Of a stretch of 64,000 bases of DNA, positions 53,337 to 61,146 are shown piece by piece. Under the pieces are notes generated by a model. That model was not told where the DNA came from and did not search any database. It saw nothing but the letters and a program-made list of their open reading frames with translations. This DNA is from Mycobacterium sp. OTB74 (GTDB taxonomy: Bacteria > Actinomycetota > Actinomycetes > Mycobacteriales > Mycobacteriaceae). How positions within the stretch are numbered: the first letter of the stretch is position 1; each line of letters starts with the position of its first letter. The stretch spans positions 248,001-312,000 of the forward strand of contig NZ_JARXVD010000003.1 of the NCBI RefSeq assembly GCF_029892685.1. Direction: 5' to 3'. The position numbers and the translations under genes are program-made.

Positions 53337-54397
53337 TATTTGCCCTCCAGGACGGCAATCAGATTCTGTTGCAGGGCAGGACCACTCGTGGCATGTGCCA
53401 GCACCCGGTTCGCGGTTCCGTTGAAGATGTGTTCGGCGGCGAAGCCGATGCGCTCCAGGCCGGCCGAGAACATCGGGTTGGCGGCCAGCGCGCCACCGGA
53501 TGGGTTGATCTTGGTCGATGCGCCCAATCCGATTGCCTCGGTGAGGATCAGCTGCTGGTGGCTGAACGGCGCGTGCAGTTCAGCGATCTCGATCGAGTCG
53601 GTGTCGCCACCGGTCGCGGCTGAAGCAGACGCAGCGGTCGAGGTCGAGACGGTCAGGTCACGCGCACCCAGGATCGGGGTTTCGATGCGGTGCTCGAAAC
53701 CGGTTATCCAGGCCGGGTTTTCGCGCAGCTCACGAGCCTTGTCGGCCGAGGCCAGCACGATCGCGGCAGCGCCGTCGGTGATGGGTGCGATGTCGTGCCG
53801 ACGCAGCGGGTCGGCGAAGAACGGCCGGTCCAGCAACTCACCCACGCTCGAGGCGGCCTCGACCCGGTCGACGCGAGGGGACGCGGCGAACGAATCCAGT
53901 GCCACCTGAGCCATCTGCTCGGTGGTCCACTTGCCCGAGTCCAGCCCGAAGCGGGCCTGCAGGCCCGCCATCGAAACAGCGTCCGGCCACAGTGGCGCAA
54001 CCGTATACGGGTCGGTCTGCAGGGCCAGGACCCGGCGCAGGTTGCCGGCGCTGCCCTTGCCGAAGCCGTACACCAGTGCGGTGTCGACCTCACCGGTCAG
54101 GATCTTCAAGTAGGCCTCATACAGCGCCCAGGCTGCGTCCATCTCGACGTGCGACTCGTTGATCGGCGGCACCGCGCCGATCGAGTCGATGGCCGAGATG
54201 AACGAAAACGCCCGGCCGGCAAGGTAATCCGACGATCCGGAGCACCAGAAGCCGATATCGGTCTGCTGCAGGCCCAACTCGGCGAACAGCTTTGCGAAAC
54301 ACGGCATCAGCATTTCGACGCCGTTGGTGGTGCCGTCGGTGCGGCGCACATGTGGGGCGTGTGCGAAGCCGACTACGGCAACGTCATTGGAAGTCAT
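53336..54397 (-). CDS. ltp4: Ltp4, thiolase-fold lipid-transfer-type protein
   Basis: 353-aa thiolase-fold protein matched to Rv3522, similar in size to its M. tuberculosis counterpart (354). Characteristic stretches: FWCSGSSDYLAGRAFSFI, HVEMDAAWALYEAYLKILTG, and NPSGGALAANPMFSAGLERIG at the C-terminus. It probably pairs with Ltp3 and the DUF35 protein encoded just upstream, as Ltp2 does with ChsH2, in an aldolase complex acting on branched sterol side chains (inference). ATG at 54397, ten bases after the DUF35 gene stop. Confidence 0.88.
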   Translation of the reverse strand: MTSNDVAVVGFAHAPHVRRTDGTTNGVEMLMPCFAKLFAELGLQQTDIGFWCSGSSDYLAGRAFSFISAIDSIGAVPPINESHVEMDAAWALYEAYLKILTGEVDTALVYGFGKGSAGNLRRVLALQTDPYTVAPLWPDAVSMAGLQARFGLDSGKWTTEQMAQVALDSFAASPRVDRVEAASSVGELLDRPFFADPLRRHDIAPITDGAAAIVLASADKARELRENPAWITGFEHRIETPILGARDLTVSTSTAASASAATGGDTDSIEIAELHAPFSHQQLILTEAIGLGASTKINPSGGALAANPMFSAGLERIGFAAEHIFNGTANRVLAHATSGPALQQNLIAVLEGK

Positions 54398-54407
54398 TCA
54401 AGTCCCT

Positions 54408-55418
54408 TTACAGGTGGTGCTTGTACGAGTCGTAGTCGGCGTCCGGTTCGCCGCTGGGCCGGAAGTGCGAGATGTTGTCGATGCCCAGGCCCCATTCGTC
54501 GCGGGGCTTCCAGACCGCCTGGACTCGCATGCCCATCCGGACGTCGGCCGCATCAATCTCGGTGACCAAGTGCAGGAACGGGATATCGGCGCCGTCGAGC
54601 AGCACGTATGCGGCCACATAAGGCGGCTTGATGCGCTGGCCGGGGAACGGGATGTTGATGATCGCGAACGTCGTCACCGTGCCGCGGTCGGGCAGTTCGA
54701 TGAACTCGTCGAGCTCCATGCCGGTGGCCGGGTCGGCCTCCTTGGGCGGGAAGTACACCGGGCCCGGCTTGCCGTCGCGTCCGACCTTGGTCCGACCGCC
54801 CAGCAGCTTGCCCTCCTGCAGACCGCGCAGGAACACCGTCTCGGGATGCGAAGCGGTGTGCTGGATTTCGATGGACGACGGCACGACCAGCATGGTCACC
54901 GGGTCGCGGTCGTCGGAACTGGCGGACTCGACGGCCGGCTCTTCTTCGTCACCGGGTACGAAGTACGCGATGTCCGTGATCGCCCCGACGGGCTCGTCAA
55001 CCCAGTGTGCACGCACCCGGTCGCCGGACTTGAGTGAACCTTCCGGCGCATCGACCGCGTGCAAAAGGGGGGTGTCGGCGCCGTCCAGCTTGATCAGCGC
55101 CCAGGCGAACGGACGCTGCAGCGGTTGGCCCTCCAAGGGATCGGGCTGCCAGGTCCAGGACACCACGGTGCCCACGCTGGAAACCGGAACGACCTCGGTC
55201 AGGGCGTCGTAAGTGACCGGGTCATACTCGGCGGGAGGTACGTGTACCCGGCCATCTGATCCGCGGGTGCCGACAATGCGTCGTCCACGTAGTGCGGTGA
55301 AGAATTGGCTGAGGACCGGACCGACTGAACGGGTGTAGTCGAATGACAGTTTCAGCGGAGCTGAAAGGGGCCGCTCATGGGCTTCCAACTGGGCCGGGCT
55401 GCTTTGGCTAGCGCTCAC
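54408..55418 (-). CDS. Tandem DUF35/OB-fold acyl-CoA-associated protein (Rv3521 type)
   Basis: 336-aa protein with two DUF35 OB-fold halves (about residues 25-140 and 165-330; TWQPDPLEGQPLQRPFAWALI, then TTFAIINIPFPGQRIKPPYV). It is slightly longer than Rv3521 (303 aa). DUF35 proteins are partners of thiolase-fold Ltp enzymes, so this one likely pairs with Ltp3 or Ltp4. Start placed at GTG 55418, nine bases downstream of the KstR operator; the frame is open further, but that would override the operator. First gene of the five-gene operon. Confidence 0.85.
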   Translation of the reverse strand: MSASQSSPAQLEAHERPLSAPLKLSFDYTRSVGPVLSQFFTALRGRRIVGTRGSDGRVHVPPAEYDPVTYDALTEVVPVSSVGTVVSWTWQPDPLEGQPLQRPFAWALIKLDGADTPLLHAVDAPEGSLKSGDRVRAHWVDEPVGAITDIAYFVPGDEEEPAVESASSDDRDPVTMLVVPSSIEIQHTASHPETVFLRGLQEGKLLGGRTKVGRDGKPGPVYFPPKEADPATGMELDEFIELPDRGTVTTFAIINIPFPGQRIKPPYVAAYVLLDGADIPFLHLVTEIDAADVRMGMRVQAVWKPRDEWGLGIDNISHFRPSGEPDADYDSYKHHL

Positions 55419-55427
55419 GGCATCGAG

Positions 55428-55441
55428 TAGAACAGGTTCTA
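55428..55441. promoter_or_regulatory. KstR operator between the ltp operon and the Rv3520c-type gene
   Basis: TAGAACAGGTTCTA is a near-perfect palindrome and an exact TnnAACnnGTTnnA match, nine bases from the DUF35 GTG and 48 bases from the divergent LLM gene. Confidence 0.93.
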
Positions 55442-55489
55442 ACAATCGTGGCAAGGTCCGACCCGGACTCGCGAGAAAGGCAGTCGTCA

Positions 55490-56521
55490 ATGAAGCTCGG
55501 TCTGCAGCTCGGTTACTGGGGTGCCAAGCCCCCTACAGATCACGCCACGTTGGTGGCGGCCGCAGAGGAAGCCGGTTTCGACACCGTCTTCACCGCCGAG
55601 GCGTGGGGCTCGGACGCCTACACACCGCTGTCCTGGTGGGGGCGGGAGACCAAGCGCATGCGGCTGGGTACCTCGGTCATCCAGATGTCGGCGCGCACGC
55701 CCACTGCGTGTGCGATGGCGGCCCTGACCCTCGATCACCTTTCCGGTGGGCGGCACATCCTGGGTCTGGGCGTCTCGGGTCCGCAGGTCGTCGAAGGCTG
55801 GTACGGCGCCAAGTTCCCGAAGCCGCTGGCCCGCACCCGGGAGTACGTCGACATCCTGCGCCAGGTCTGGGCGCGCGAAGCCCCGGTGACCAGTGCCGGC
55901 CCGCACTACCCACTGCCGCTGACGGGTGAGGGCACCACCGGTCTGGGTAAGCCGCTCAAGCCGATCACCCACCCGCTGCGGGCCGATATCCCGGTAATGC
56001 TCGGCGCCGAAGGGCCCAAGAACGTCGCGCTGGCCGCCGAGATCGCCGACGGCTGGCTACCGATCTTCTACTCGCCGCGGATCTCCGGCATGTACAACGA
56101 ATGGCTCGATGAGGGCTTCGCCCGCGCCGGCGCCCGTCGCAGTCGCGAGACGTTCGAAATCTGCGCCACCGCACAGATTGTCGTCACCGATGACCGTCCG
56201 GCCATCATGGAGATGATGAAGCCGCACCTGGCGCTCTACATGGGCGGAATGGGCTCGGAGGACACCAACTTCCATGCCGAGGTCTACCGGCGGATGGGTT
56301 ACTCCGAGGTGGTCGACGACGTGACCACGCTGTTCCGCAGCGACCGCAAGGACGAGGCCGCCAAGGTCATCCCGGATGAGTTGGTCGACGACTCCGCGAT
56401 CGTCGGCAACCTCGACTATGTGAAGGAACAGATCAAGGCCTGGGAGGCCTCCGGCGTCACCATGATGGTGGTCGGGGCACGCTCGGTCGAGCAGATCAAC
56501 CAGCTGGCTGAGTTGGTCTAG
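55490..56521 (+). CDS. LLM-class F420-dependent oxidoreductase (Rv3520c type)
   Basis: 343-aa luciferase-like TIM barrel of the F420-dependent LLM family (LGLQLGYWGAKPPTDHATL, FTAEAWGSDAYTPLSWWG, RMRLGTSVIQMSARTP, GLGVSGPQVVEGWYG). Corresponds to Rv3520c, a KstR-regulated gene with an unsettled step. ATG at 55490 with GAAAGG ten bases before; open frame upstream crosses the operator. Divergent from the ltp operon. Distinct from the LLM at 51272-52159. Confidence 0.87.
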   Translation: MKLGLQLGYWGAKPPTDHATLVAAAEEAGFDTVFTAEAWGSDAYTPLSWWGRETKRMRLGTSVIQMSARTPTACAMAALTLDHLSGGRHILGLGVSGPQVVEGWYGAKFPKPLARTREYVDILRQVWAREAPVTSAGPHYPLPLTGEGTTGLGKPLKPITHPLRADIPVMLGAEGPKNVALAAEIADGWLPIFYSPRISGMYNEWLDEGFARAGARRSRETFEICATAQIVVTDDRPAIMEMMKPHLALYMGGMGSEDTNFHAEVYRRMGYSEVVDDVTTLFRSDRKDEAAKVIPDELVDDSAIVGNLDYVKEQIKAWEASGVTMMVVGARSVEQINQLAELV

Positions 56522-56539
56522 TCAGAAATCGACCATCCT

Positions 56540-56571
56540 GGACTAGACACTTCTTGCAATGTGTCTAGTCC
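56540..56571. terminator. Hairpin between convergent Rv3520c-type and Rv3519-type genes
   Basis: GGACTAGACAC and GTGTCTAGTCC are perfect 11-bp arms with a 10-base loop, 18 bases past the LLM stop. A second short stem GTCCGGG-TGA-CCCGGAC follows at 56584-56600. Confidence 0.7.
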
Positions 56572-56607
56572 TGGATCTAGATTGTCCGGGTGACCCGGAC
56601 CACATGG

Positions 56608-57330
56608 TCAGCCGATCGGGTGAGCGTCGCCGAACGTCATCTCGAGATGACCGACGCTTCCCGAAACCATGGCGCGCTTCGGCAACCCCAGCGCCGCCAA
56701 CTCTTTGGCGTACGGGTGATTGCCGAGGCGCAGTGTGGCACCGCCCGGGCGGAAGCGCACATTGGAATTGCGCATCTCCCAAGGCACTTCGCGGGTGGTG
56801 CCCTCGGCATAGGTGTAGGTGTTGAGCACCTGGGGCTTGGACGTCAGCTTCGACGGGATCGGCAGACCCGGCGCGAAATCCATGCGCACGATGCCGCTGC
56901 CCTCCACGGCAACGTCGAAGCCGAATTGGGCGCCTTCGCGAACGGTGAAGTCCGCCATGATCTTTGGGAATCCCCAGATCTTGCGGCCGGCTTCCAGCGT
57001 GAACTCCTGATCGACCGGCAGGTGGTGGATGAAGGCCGCAGCATCACCCAGCGCCTTGGGGCCACTCGCATTCGATCCCGGCGGATTGACCATCACGCAG
57101 GTACCGAACTCGTGGTAGGTACCCAGGTCGCCGTCGATGTAGCGGGCGAGCATCAGGTTGACCACGGCCTTGCCCGGCCGGTACTGGCAAACCCGCAGAC
57201 CGCTGTAGTCGATCATCCGCTGCGCGGCTGCAGCGTCGACCGAGAACATCGCGGTGTGCACGTCGGCCTTGCGGATTTGGACCGGCATGGTCAGCACCGT
57301 GCCGGCGATGGTGTGCTGAGAAACAGACAT
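56608..57330 (-). CDS. Acetoacetate-decarboxylase-like protein (Rv3519 type)
   Basis: 240-aa ADC-fold protein, similar in size to Rv3519. The core region GRKIWGFPKIMADFTVREG aligns with the Schiff-base lysine loop of acetoacetate decarboxylase, but a single lysine is present where the true enzyme has two, so decarboxylase activity is doubtful; a hydratase, cyclase or hydrolase role is possible. The start ATG at 57330 fits MSVSQHTIAGTVL; longer frames cross the cyp142 promoter. Convergent with the Rv3520c-type gene and divergent from cyp142. Confidence 0.82.
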   Translation of the reverse strand: MSVSQHTIAGTVLTMPVQIRKADVHTAMFSVDAAAAQRMIDYSGLRVCQYRPGKAVVNLMLARYIDGDLGTYHEFGTCVMVNPPGSNASGPKALGDAAAFIHHLPVDQEFTLEAGRKIWGFPKIMADFTVREGAQFGFDVAVEGSGIVRMDFAPGLPIPSKLTSKPQVLNTYTYAEGTTREVPWEMRNSNVRFRPGGATLRLGNHPYAKELAALGLPKRAMVSGSVGHLEMTFGDAHPIG

Positions 57331-57340
57331 GCGGGTCACT

Positions 57341-57354
57341 GTAAACCCGTTAAC
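57341..57354. promoter_or_regulatory. Degenerate KstR-like site between Rv3519-type gene and cyp142
   Basis: GTAAACCCGTTAAC keeps the AAC-N2-GTT core but has G and C in place of the outer T and A of TnnAACnnGTTnnA. A weak KstR site is expected here because both flanking genes are KstR-regulated in M. tuberculosis. Confidence 0.5.
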
Positions 57355-57371
57355 CAGAAGGGGAGTAGTAC

Positions 57372-58577
57372 ATGACGTCGATGATGACCAAGCCCGATGT
57401 CGATCTGACCGACGGCCGGTTCTACGCCGACGGCACGGCAGCGCGTGAGGCATACCGCTGGATGCGGGCCAACGAGCCGGTCTTCCGGGACCGCAACGGC
57501 CAGGCCGCGGCAGCCAGCTATCAGGCGGTGCTGGACGCCGAACGCAACCCCGAATTGTTCTCCAACGCCGGTGGTATTCGCCCCGAGCAGCCGGGCATGC
57601 CGTACATGATCGACATGGACGACCCCGCCCACCTGGTGCGACGCAAGCTGGTCAACGCCGGTTTCACCCGCAAGCGCGTGATGGACAAGGTGCCGTCGAT
57701 CGAGAAGCTGTGCGACACCCTGATCGACAACGTCTGCGAGAAGGGCGAGGCCGACTTCGTCCGGGACATCGCCGCGCCGCTGCCGATGGCCGTCATCGGC
57801 GACATGCTCGGCGTGCTGCCCGCGGAGCGCGACAAGCTGCTGAAGTGGTCCGACGATCTGGTGTGCGGGTTGTCCTCGCACCTGGACGAGTCGGCAGCCC
57901 AGTTCCTGATGGAAACCTTTGGCGCATATACCGCTTTCACCATGGAGGTGATCGCTGACCGTCGTGCCAGCCCCACTGATGACCTGTTCTCAATCTTGGT
58001 GAACTCCGAGGTCGACGGTCAGCGGATGGAGGACGCCGAGATCGTCATGGAGACGCTGCTGATCCTGATCGGCGGCGACGAGACCACCCGGCACACGCTG
58101 TCCGGCGGCACCGAACAGCTGCTGCGCCATCGTGATCAATGGGAGCGGCTCATCGCCGACCGGGAGTTGATGCCCGGCGCCATCGAGGAGATGCTGCGCT
58201 GGACCTCACCGGTGAAGAACATGTGCCGGACCCTGACCGCGGACACCGTCTTCCATGGCACCGAGCTGAAAAAAGACGAGAAGATCATGCTGATGTTCGA
58301 GTCGGCCAACTTCGACGAGGATCAGTTCGAGAACCCCGACGAATTCCGGATCGACCGGAACCCCAACAGCCACATGGCCTTTGGTTTTGGCACCCACTTC
58401 TGCCTCGGTAATCAGCTGGCCCGTCTGGAGCTGCGCCTGATGACGCAGAAGCTGATGCAGCGCCTGCCCGACCTGCGGTTGGCCGACGGAGCGACGGTTC
58501 CGCTGCGCGCCGCGAACTTCGTCAGCGGTCCTGAGTCCATGCCAGTGGTGTTCACCCCGACTGCTCGGGTGCTCTGA
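57372..58577 (+). CDS. cyp142: CYP142, alternative cholesterol C26/C27 monooxygenase
   Basis: Cytochrome P450 (401 aa, like CYP142A1) that can replace CYP125 for the terminal oxidation of sterol side chains, with opposite stereochemistry at C25. I-helix GGDETTRHTLSGG, ExxR region MLRWTSPVKNM, heme loop AFGFGTHFCLGNQLARLE with Cys344. Start ATG at 57372 supported by AAGGGGAG nine bases before. The weak KstR-like site is 18 bases upstream. No downstream partner; followed by a 500-base interval. Confidence 0.94.
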   Translation: MTSMMTKPDVDLTDGRFYADGTAAREAYRWMRANEPVFRDRNGQAAAASYQAVLDAERNPELFSNAGGIRPEQPGMPYMIDMDDPAHLVRRKLVNAGFTRKRVMDKVPSIEKLCDTLIDNVCEKGEADFVRDIAAPLPMAVIGDMLGVLPAERDKLLKWSDDLVCGLSSHLDESAAQFLMETFGAYTAFTMEVIADRRASPTDDLFSILVNSEVDGQRMEDAEIVMETLLILIGGDETTRHTLSGGTEQLLRHRDQWERLIADRELMPGAIEEMLRWTSPVKNMCRTLTADTVFHGTELKKDEKIMLMFESANFDEDQFENPDEFRIDRNPNSHMAFGFGTHFCLGNQLARLELRLMTQKLMQRLPDLRLADGATVPLRAANFVSGPESMPVVFTPTARVL

Positions 58578-59037
58578 GATTCGGCCGCCTGTCCAGTCAG
58601 TCACATTTGCCCCACGCGCCCCTAGCTGACGGGGTTGGGTGGAATTGCCCGCCTCTGTGCGACAAAAGCTTGCTGCAAAAGTTGTCGCACAGACGCGGGC
58701 AATCGGGACTTAACTTGGCGGCGGTGTTGATGTGGACGGTGTTGATGTGGCCCGTGTGGCTGTGACTTCGGCGCGCTTTGTTTCGGTCGCCCGTTTGGCG
58801 CGCGCGATCTGGATTGGTCGGCATGGGTCGACCGGCCCTGGCGCGAGGCATTGAGCCCGATCCTCGCAAGGCTACGTTTCGCGTCCTTGTCGGTGCCTTG
58901 CCGTACAACAGTCGTTGGCGCGCGTGTGCGTAAATGACTGAGCGGGGGTGCGATGACATCGTATAGCCGACTGATTTGGATGCGCACCGGTGTGCCCTGC
59001 GACTGGTGCGCGGCTATCAGGGGCTTTCTCTAGTCGT
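58578..59037. other. Intergenic interval after cyp142, hairpin only
   Basis: 460 bases without a credible gene; open frames there are short or shadows. The only clear structure is the long hairpin at 58644-58703. Base composition is normal. Confidence 0.6.
58644..58703. terminator. Long hairpin after cyp142
   Basis: ATTGCCCGCCTCTGTGCGAC extended by AA pairs over about 22 bases with TTGTCGCACAGACGCGGGCA extended by AT, with one internal mismatch and a 16-base loop. It begins 66 bases past the cyp142 stop. Its stem resembles the split hairpin around the IS110-type element. Confidence 0.7.
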
Positions 59038-59076
59038 CCGCAGTTATTGCGGAGCCGCAGTTTCTGCGGTATAACT
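59038..59076 (+). promoter_or_regulatory. Promoter with two tandem palindromes
   Basis: CCGCAGTTATTGCGG (59038-59052) and CCGCAGTTTCTGCGG (59055-59069) are tandem inverted repeats, 17 bases apart, directly upstream of a -10-like TATAAC (59070-59075). The ATG follows five bases later with no Shine-Dalgarno, so a leaderless, probably regulated transcript is inferred. Confidence 0.6.
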
Positions 59077-59080
59077 ATTT

Positions 59081-59461
59081 ATGTCCAACCGATACGAACG
59101 GATTCGCCAATATCTCGCTCAAGCGGAATCCGCCGAGTCCGCAGCCCAAGCCCTCCAAGAACTCCGGTCCGTGCTGACGGAGGTAAGTCAACTACTCGAT
59201 GAGCAACTGGCCCGTGCCGTTGTCGATGACGAAATGTCGTTGGCGGCGGCAGGGAAAAACGCCGGCCTCACCGAGAACGCGGTCGGGCCACGCCTGGCCA
59301 ACACCCCCAGGCTTGCCCCGTACGCCACCACCGAGGGCCGTGTCAGCGCCGAAGACGTCAAGCGTGCCCGCTACGACAAGCAGGCCAACAAGCCGCTGCC
59401 GCACGCAGCACCGTCCGAGCCGATGCGGTTCAAGCCACGCCGCTCCAGCAAGCCCACGTAA
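59081..59461 (+). CDS. Small helical protein ahead of a VWA gene
   Basis: 126 aa, family not recognised. A long amphipathic N-terminal helix pair (RYERIRQYLAQAESAESAAQ, LQELRSVLTEVSQLLDEQL) is followed by a possible helix-turn-helix-like part (MSLAAAGKNAGLTENAVGPR) and a proline/lysine/arginine-rich tail (EPMRFKPRRSSK) that could touch nucleic acid. It likely is the first gene of a two-gene unit with the VWA protein 21 bases downstream. The start is at the -10 element's expected +1, so the message seems leaderless. Function unknown. Confidence 0.7.
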   Translation: MSNRYERIRQYLAQAESAESAAQALQELRSVLTEVSQLLDEQLARAVVDDEMSLAAAGKNAGLTENAVGPRLANTPRLAPYATTEGRVSAEDVKRARYDKQANKPLPHAAPSEPMRFKPRRSSKPT

Positions 59462-59482
59462 CCCCGACGAAAGGAACCGCTC

Positions 59483-60124
59483 ATGGCCAACCAGAACCTC
59501 ACCCACCTGGTCTTCCTGCTCGACCGATCCGGATCGATGCAGTCGATCAAGTCCGACGTCATCGGCGGGTTCGATGCGTTCCTGACCGAACAGCGCTCGG
59601 GCGATGGTGAGTGCACCGCGACGCTCGCGCAGTTCGACCGGGAATACGAGGTTGTCTACCAAGGCATTCCACTGAGTGACGTCCCGCCGTTGGATCTGCA
59701 GCCGCGTGGAGGTACCGCACTACTGGACGCGATGGGCAAGCTCGTCACCGACACAGCCACGCAGATCAACGCACTCGCCGAGGATGACAAGCCTGGGACG
59801 GTCGTGGTGGCGATCATGACCGACGGTATGGAGAACTCCAGCCAGGAATGGAGCCGACCGGCCATCAAAGCCCTTGTGGAACAACAAACCTCGGCCGGGT
59901 GGGAGTTCCTGTACATGGGTGCCGATCAGGACGCGGTCGAGGTAGGCAAAGAGTTGGGTGTCAAGGCCGAGCAGTCCATCACCTACGCCCGAGGCAAATC
60001 ACGTGAAGCAATGATCGCGGCGTCGGGAAATGTCCGCGGCTACCGCGACGCCAAGCGCGGCGACATTGGGGCGGCAATGCCCGCATTCACCACCAAACAA
60101 CGCGCAGAGGTGTCGGACGACTAG
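59483..60124 (+). CDS. VWA-domain protein with intact MIDAS motif
   Basis: 213-aa single von Willebrand factor A domain, cytoplasmic (no signal peptide). The metal-ion-dependent adhesion site is complete: DRSGSM (Asp14, Ser16, Ser18), Thr in GGTALLD and Asp in IMTDGMENSS. Residues ~150-213 carry a charged extension (YARGKSREAMIAASG). Such stand-alone VWA proteins usually bind a partner, often an AAA ATPase or, here, possibly the small helical neighbour; no AAA gene is in the window. Start ATG with GAAAGGAACCGCTC upstream. Confidence 0.82.
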   Translation: MANQNLTHLVFLLDRSGSMQSIKSDVIGGFDAFLTEQRSGDGECTATLAQFDREYEVVYQGIPLSDVPPLDLQPRGGTALLDAMGKLVTDTATQINALAEDDKPGTVVVAIMTDGMENSSQEWSRPAIKALVEQQTSAGWEFLYMGADQDAVEVGKELGVKAEQSITYARGKSREAMIAASGNVRGYRDAKRGDIGAAMPAFTTKQRAEVSDD

Positions 60125-60217
60125 TCATCTGATTGTTGTTGCACCACAACGATTAACCGGAGCGCCGACACGTGCTACACGGTTTAGTTCCTCGTCCAAG
60201 CCATCGGAAGGACCTGC

Positions 60218-61120
60218 ATCAAACTCTACTACAGCCCCGAGTACGTCTGCGCGGCATACAGTTTCGACACCACCCGCAAAGCACAGTGGATCGCGGACTC
60301 TCTGGCAACTCGTTCGATCAAGGGTGTGGAAATTGTCGCTCCTGCCCCACTGACTCGCTCTGATTTACTGCATGCCCACAGTGGCGAATACGTCAATGCA
60401 GTCCGTACCGGATCGCCGAGTTGGCTCGCGGAGTCGCAAGGATTCCAGTGGGACGCGGCAATGTGGCCGATGGTGCTTGCGTCCAACGGGGGAGTGCTCG
60501 CCGCAGCCCGTTCGGCGCTCACCGATGGTGCGGCCGGTTCGTTGTCGTCAGGACTGCACCATGCCCGATATGACGAAGGTGCAGGCTATTGCACCTTCAA
60601 CGGCCTGGTCATCACGGCCAAGACCTTGTTGGCGGCCGGTGAGGTGTTCTCGGTGCTGATCCTGGACCTTGACGCGCACTGTGGCGGAGGCACGGCGCAA
60701 CTGGTCGACGGTGATTCGCGTATTTGGCACACCGATGTTGCGGTGAGCGATTTTGATACCTATCCGGTATTCAACCGGAGCAATTACGTCGACGATGCTC
60801 AGCACTACCTGCCGGTCATACAGCAGGCGCTCAAGGAGGCTGAAACCGCCGGACCGTTCGACATATGTCTCTACAACGCCGGCATGGACCCGCATGAGGG
60901 ATGTGTGACCGGTGGGATCCGGGGTATCACCAGCGAGGTTCTCGCAAGACGTGAGCAGCTGGTATTCCATTGGTGCCGTCAGCGGAACCTGCCAGTGGCT
61001 TTCGTGCTGGCCGGCGGATACGTCAGCTCCAAGCTCAGCCAGGAGACACTGGTCGATCTGCACCGGCTCACCATCACCGAGGCCGCCGGGGCAGGAGGAG
61101 GAGGTTGGCTGAGCCATTAG
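60218..61120 (+). CDS. Histone-deacetylase-family hydrolase, apparent ATC start
   Basis: Zinc-dependent deacetylase-fold enzyme (HDAC/acetylpolyamine amidohydrolase family), likely removing acyl groups from small molecules or protein lysine. The catalytic features are intact: SGLHHARYDEGAGYCTFNG (His-His dyad and FxGYC-type loop), LDLDAHCGGGT (zinc Asp and His) and NAGMDPHEG (second Asp), then GGYVSS. Standard start codons begin only at GTG 60326, in the middle of the fold; the frame is open back to 60188 and encodes a normal family N-terminus, LYYSPEYVCAAYSFDTTRKA. GGAAGG lies six bases before ATC 60218, the likely start (or a mutated ATG). From ATC the protein is 300 aa. Confidence 0.75.
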   Translation: MKLYYSPEYVCAAYSFDTTRKAQWIADSLATRSIKGVEIVAPAPLTRSDLLHAHSGEYVNAVRTGSPSWLAESQGFQWDAAMWPMVLASNGGVLAAARSALTDGAAGSLSSGLHHARYDEGAGYCTFNGLVITAKTLLAAGEVFSVLILDLDAHCGGGTAQLVDGDSRIWHTDVAVSDFDTYPVFNRSNYVDDAQHYLPVIQQALKEAETAGPFDICLYNAGMDPHEGCVTGGIRGITSEVLARREQLVFHWCRQRNLPVAFVLAGGYVSSKLSQETLVDLHRLTITEAAGAGGGGWLSH

Positions 61121-61146
61121 TCGAAGGCATTCGAGCTGGCGCGGAG

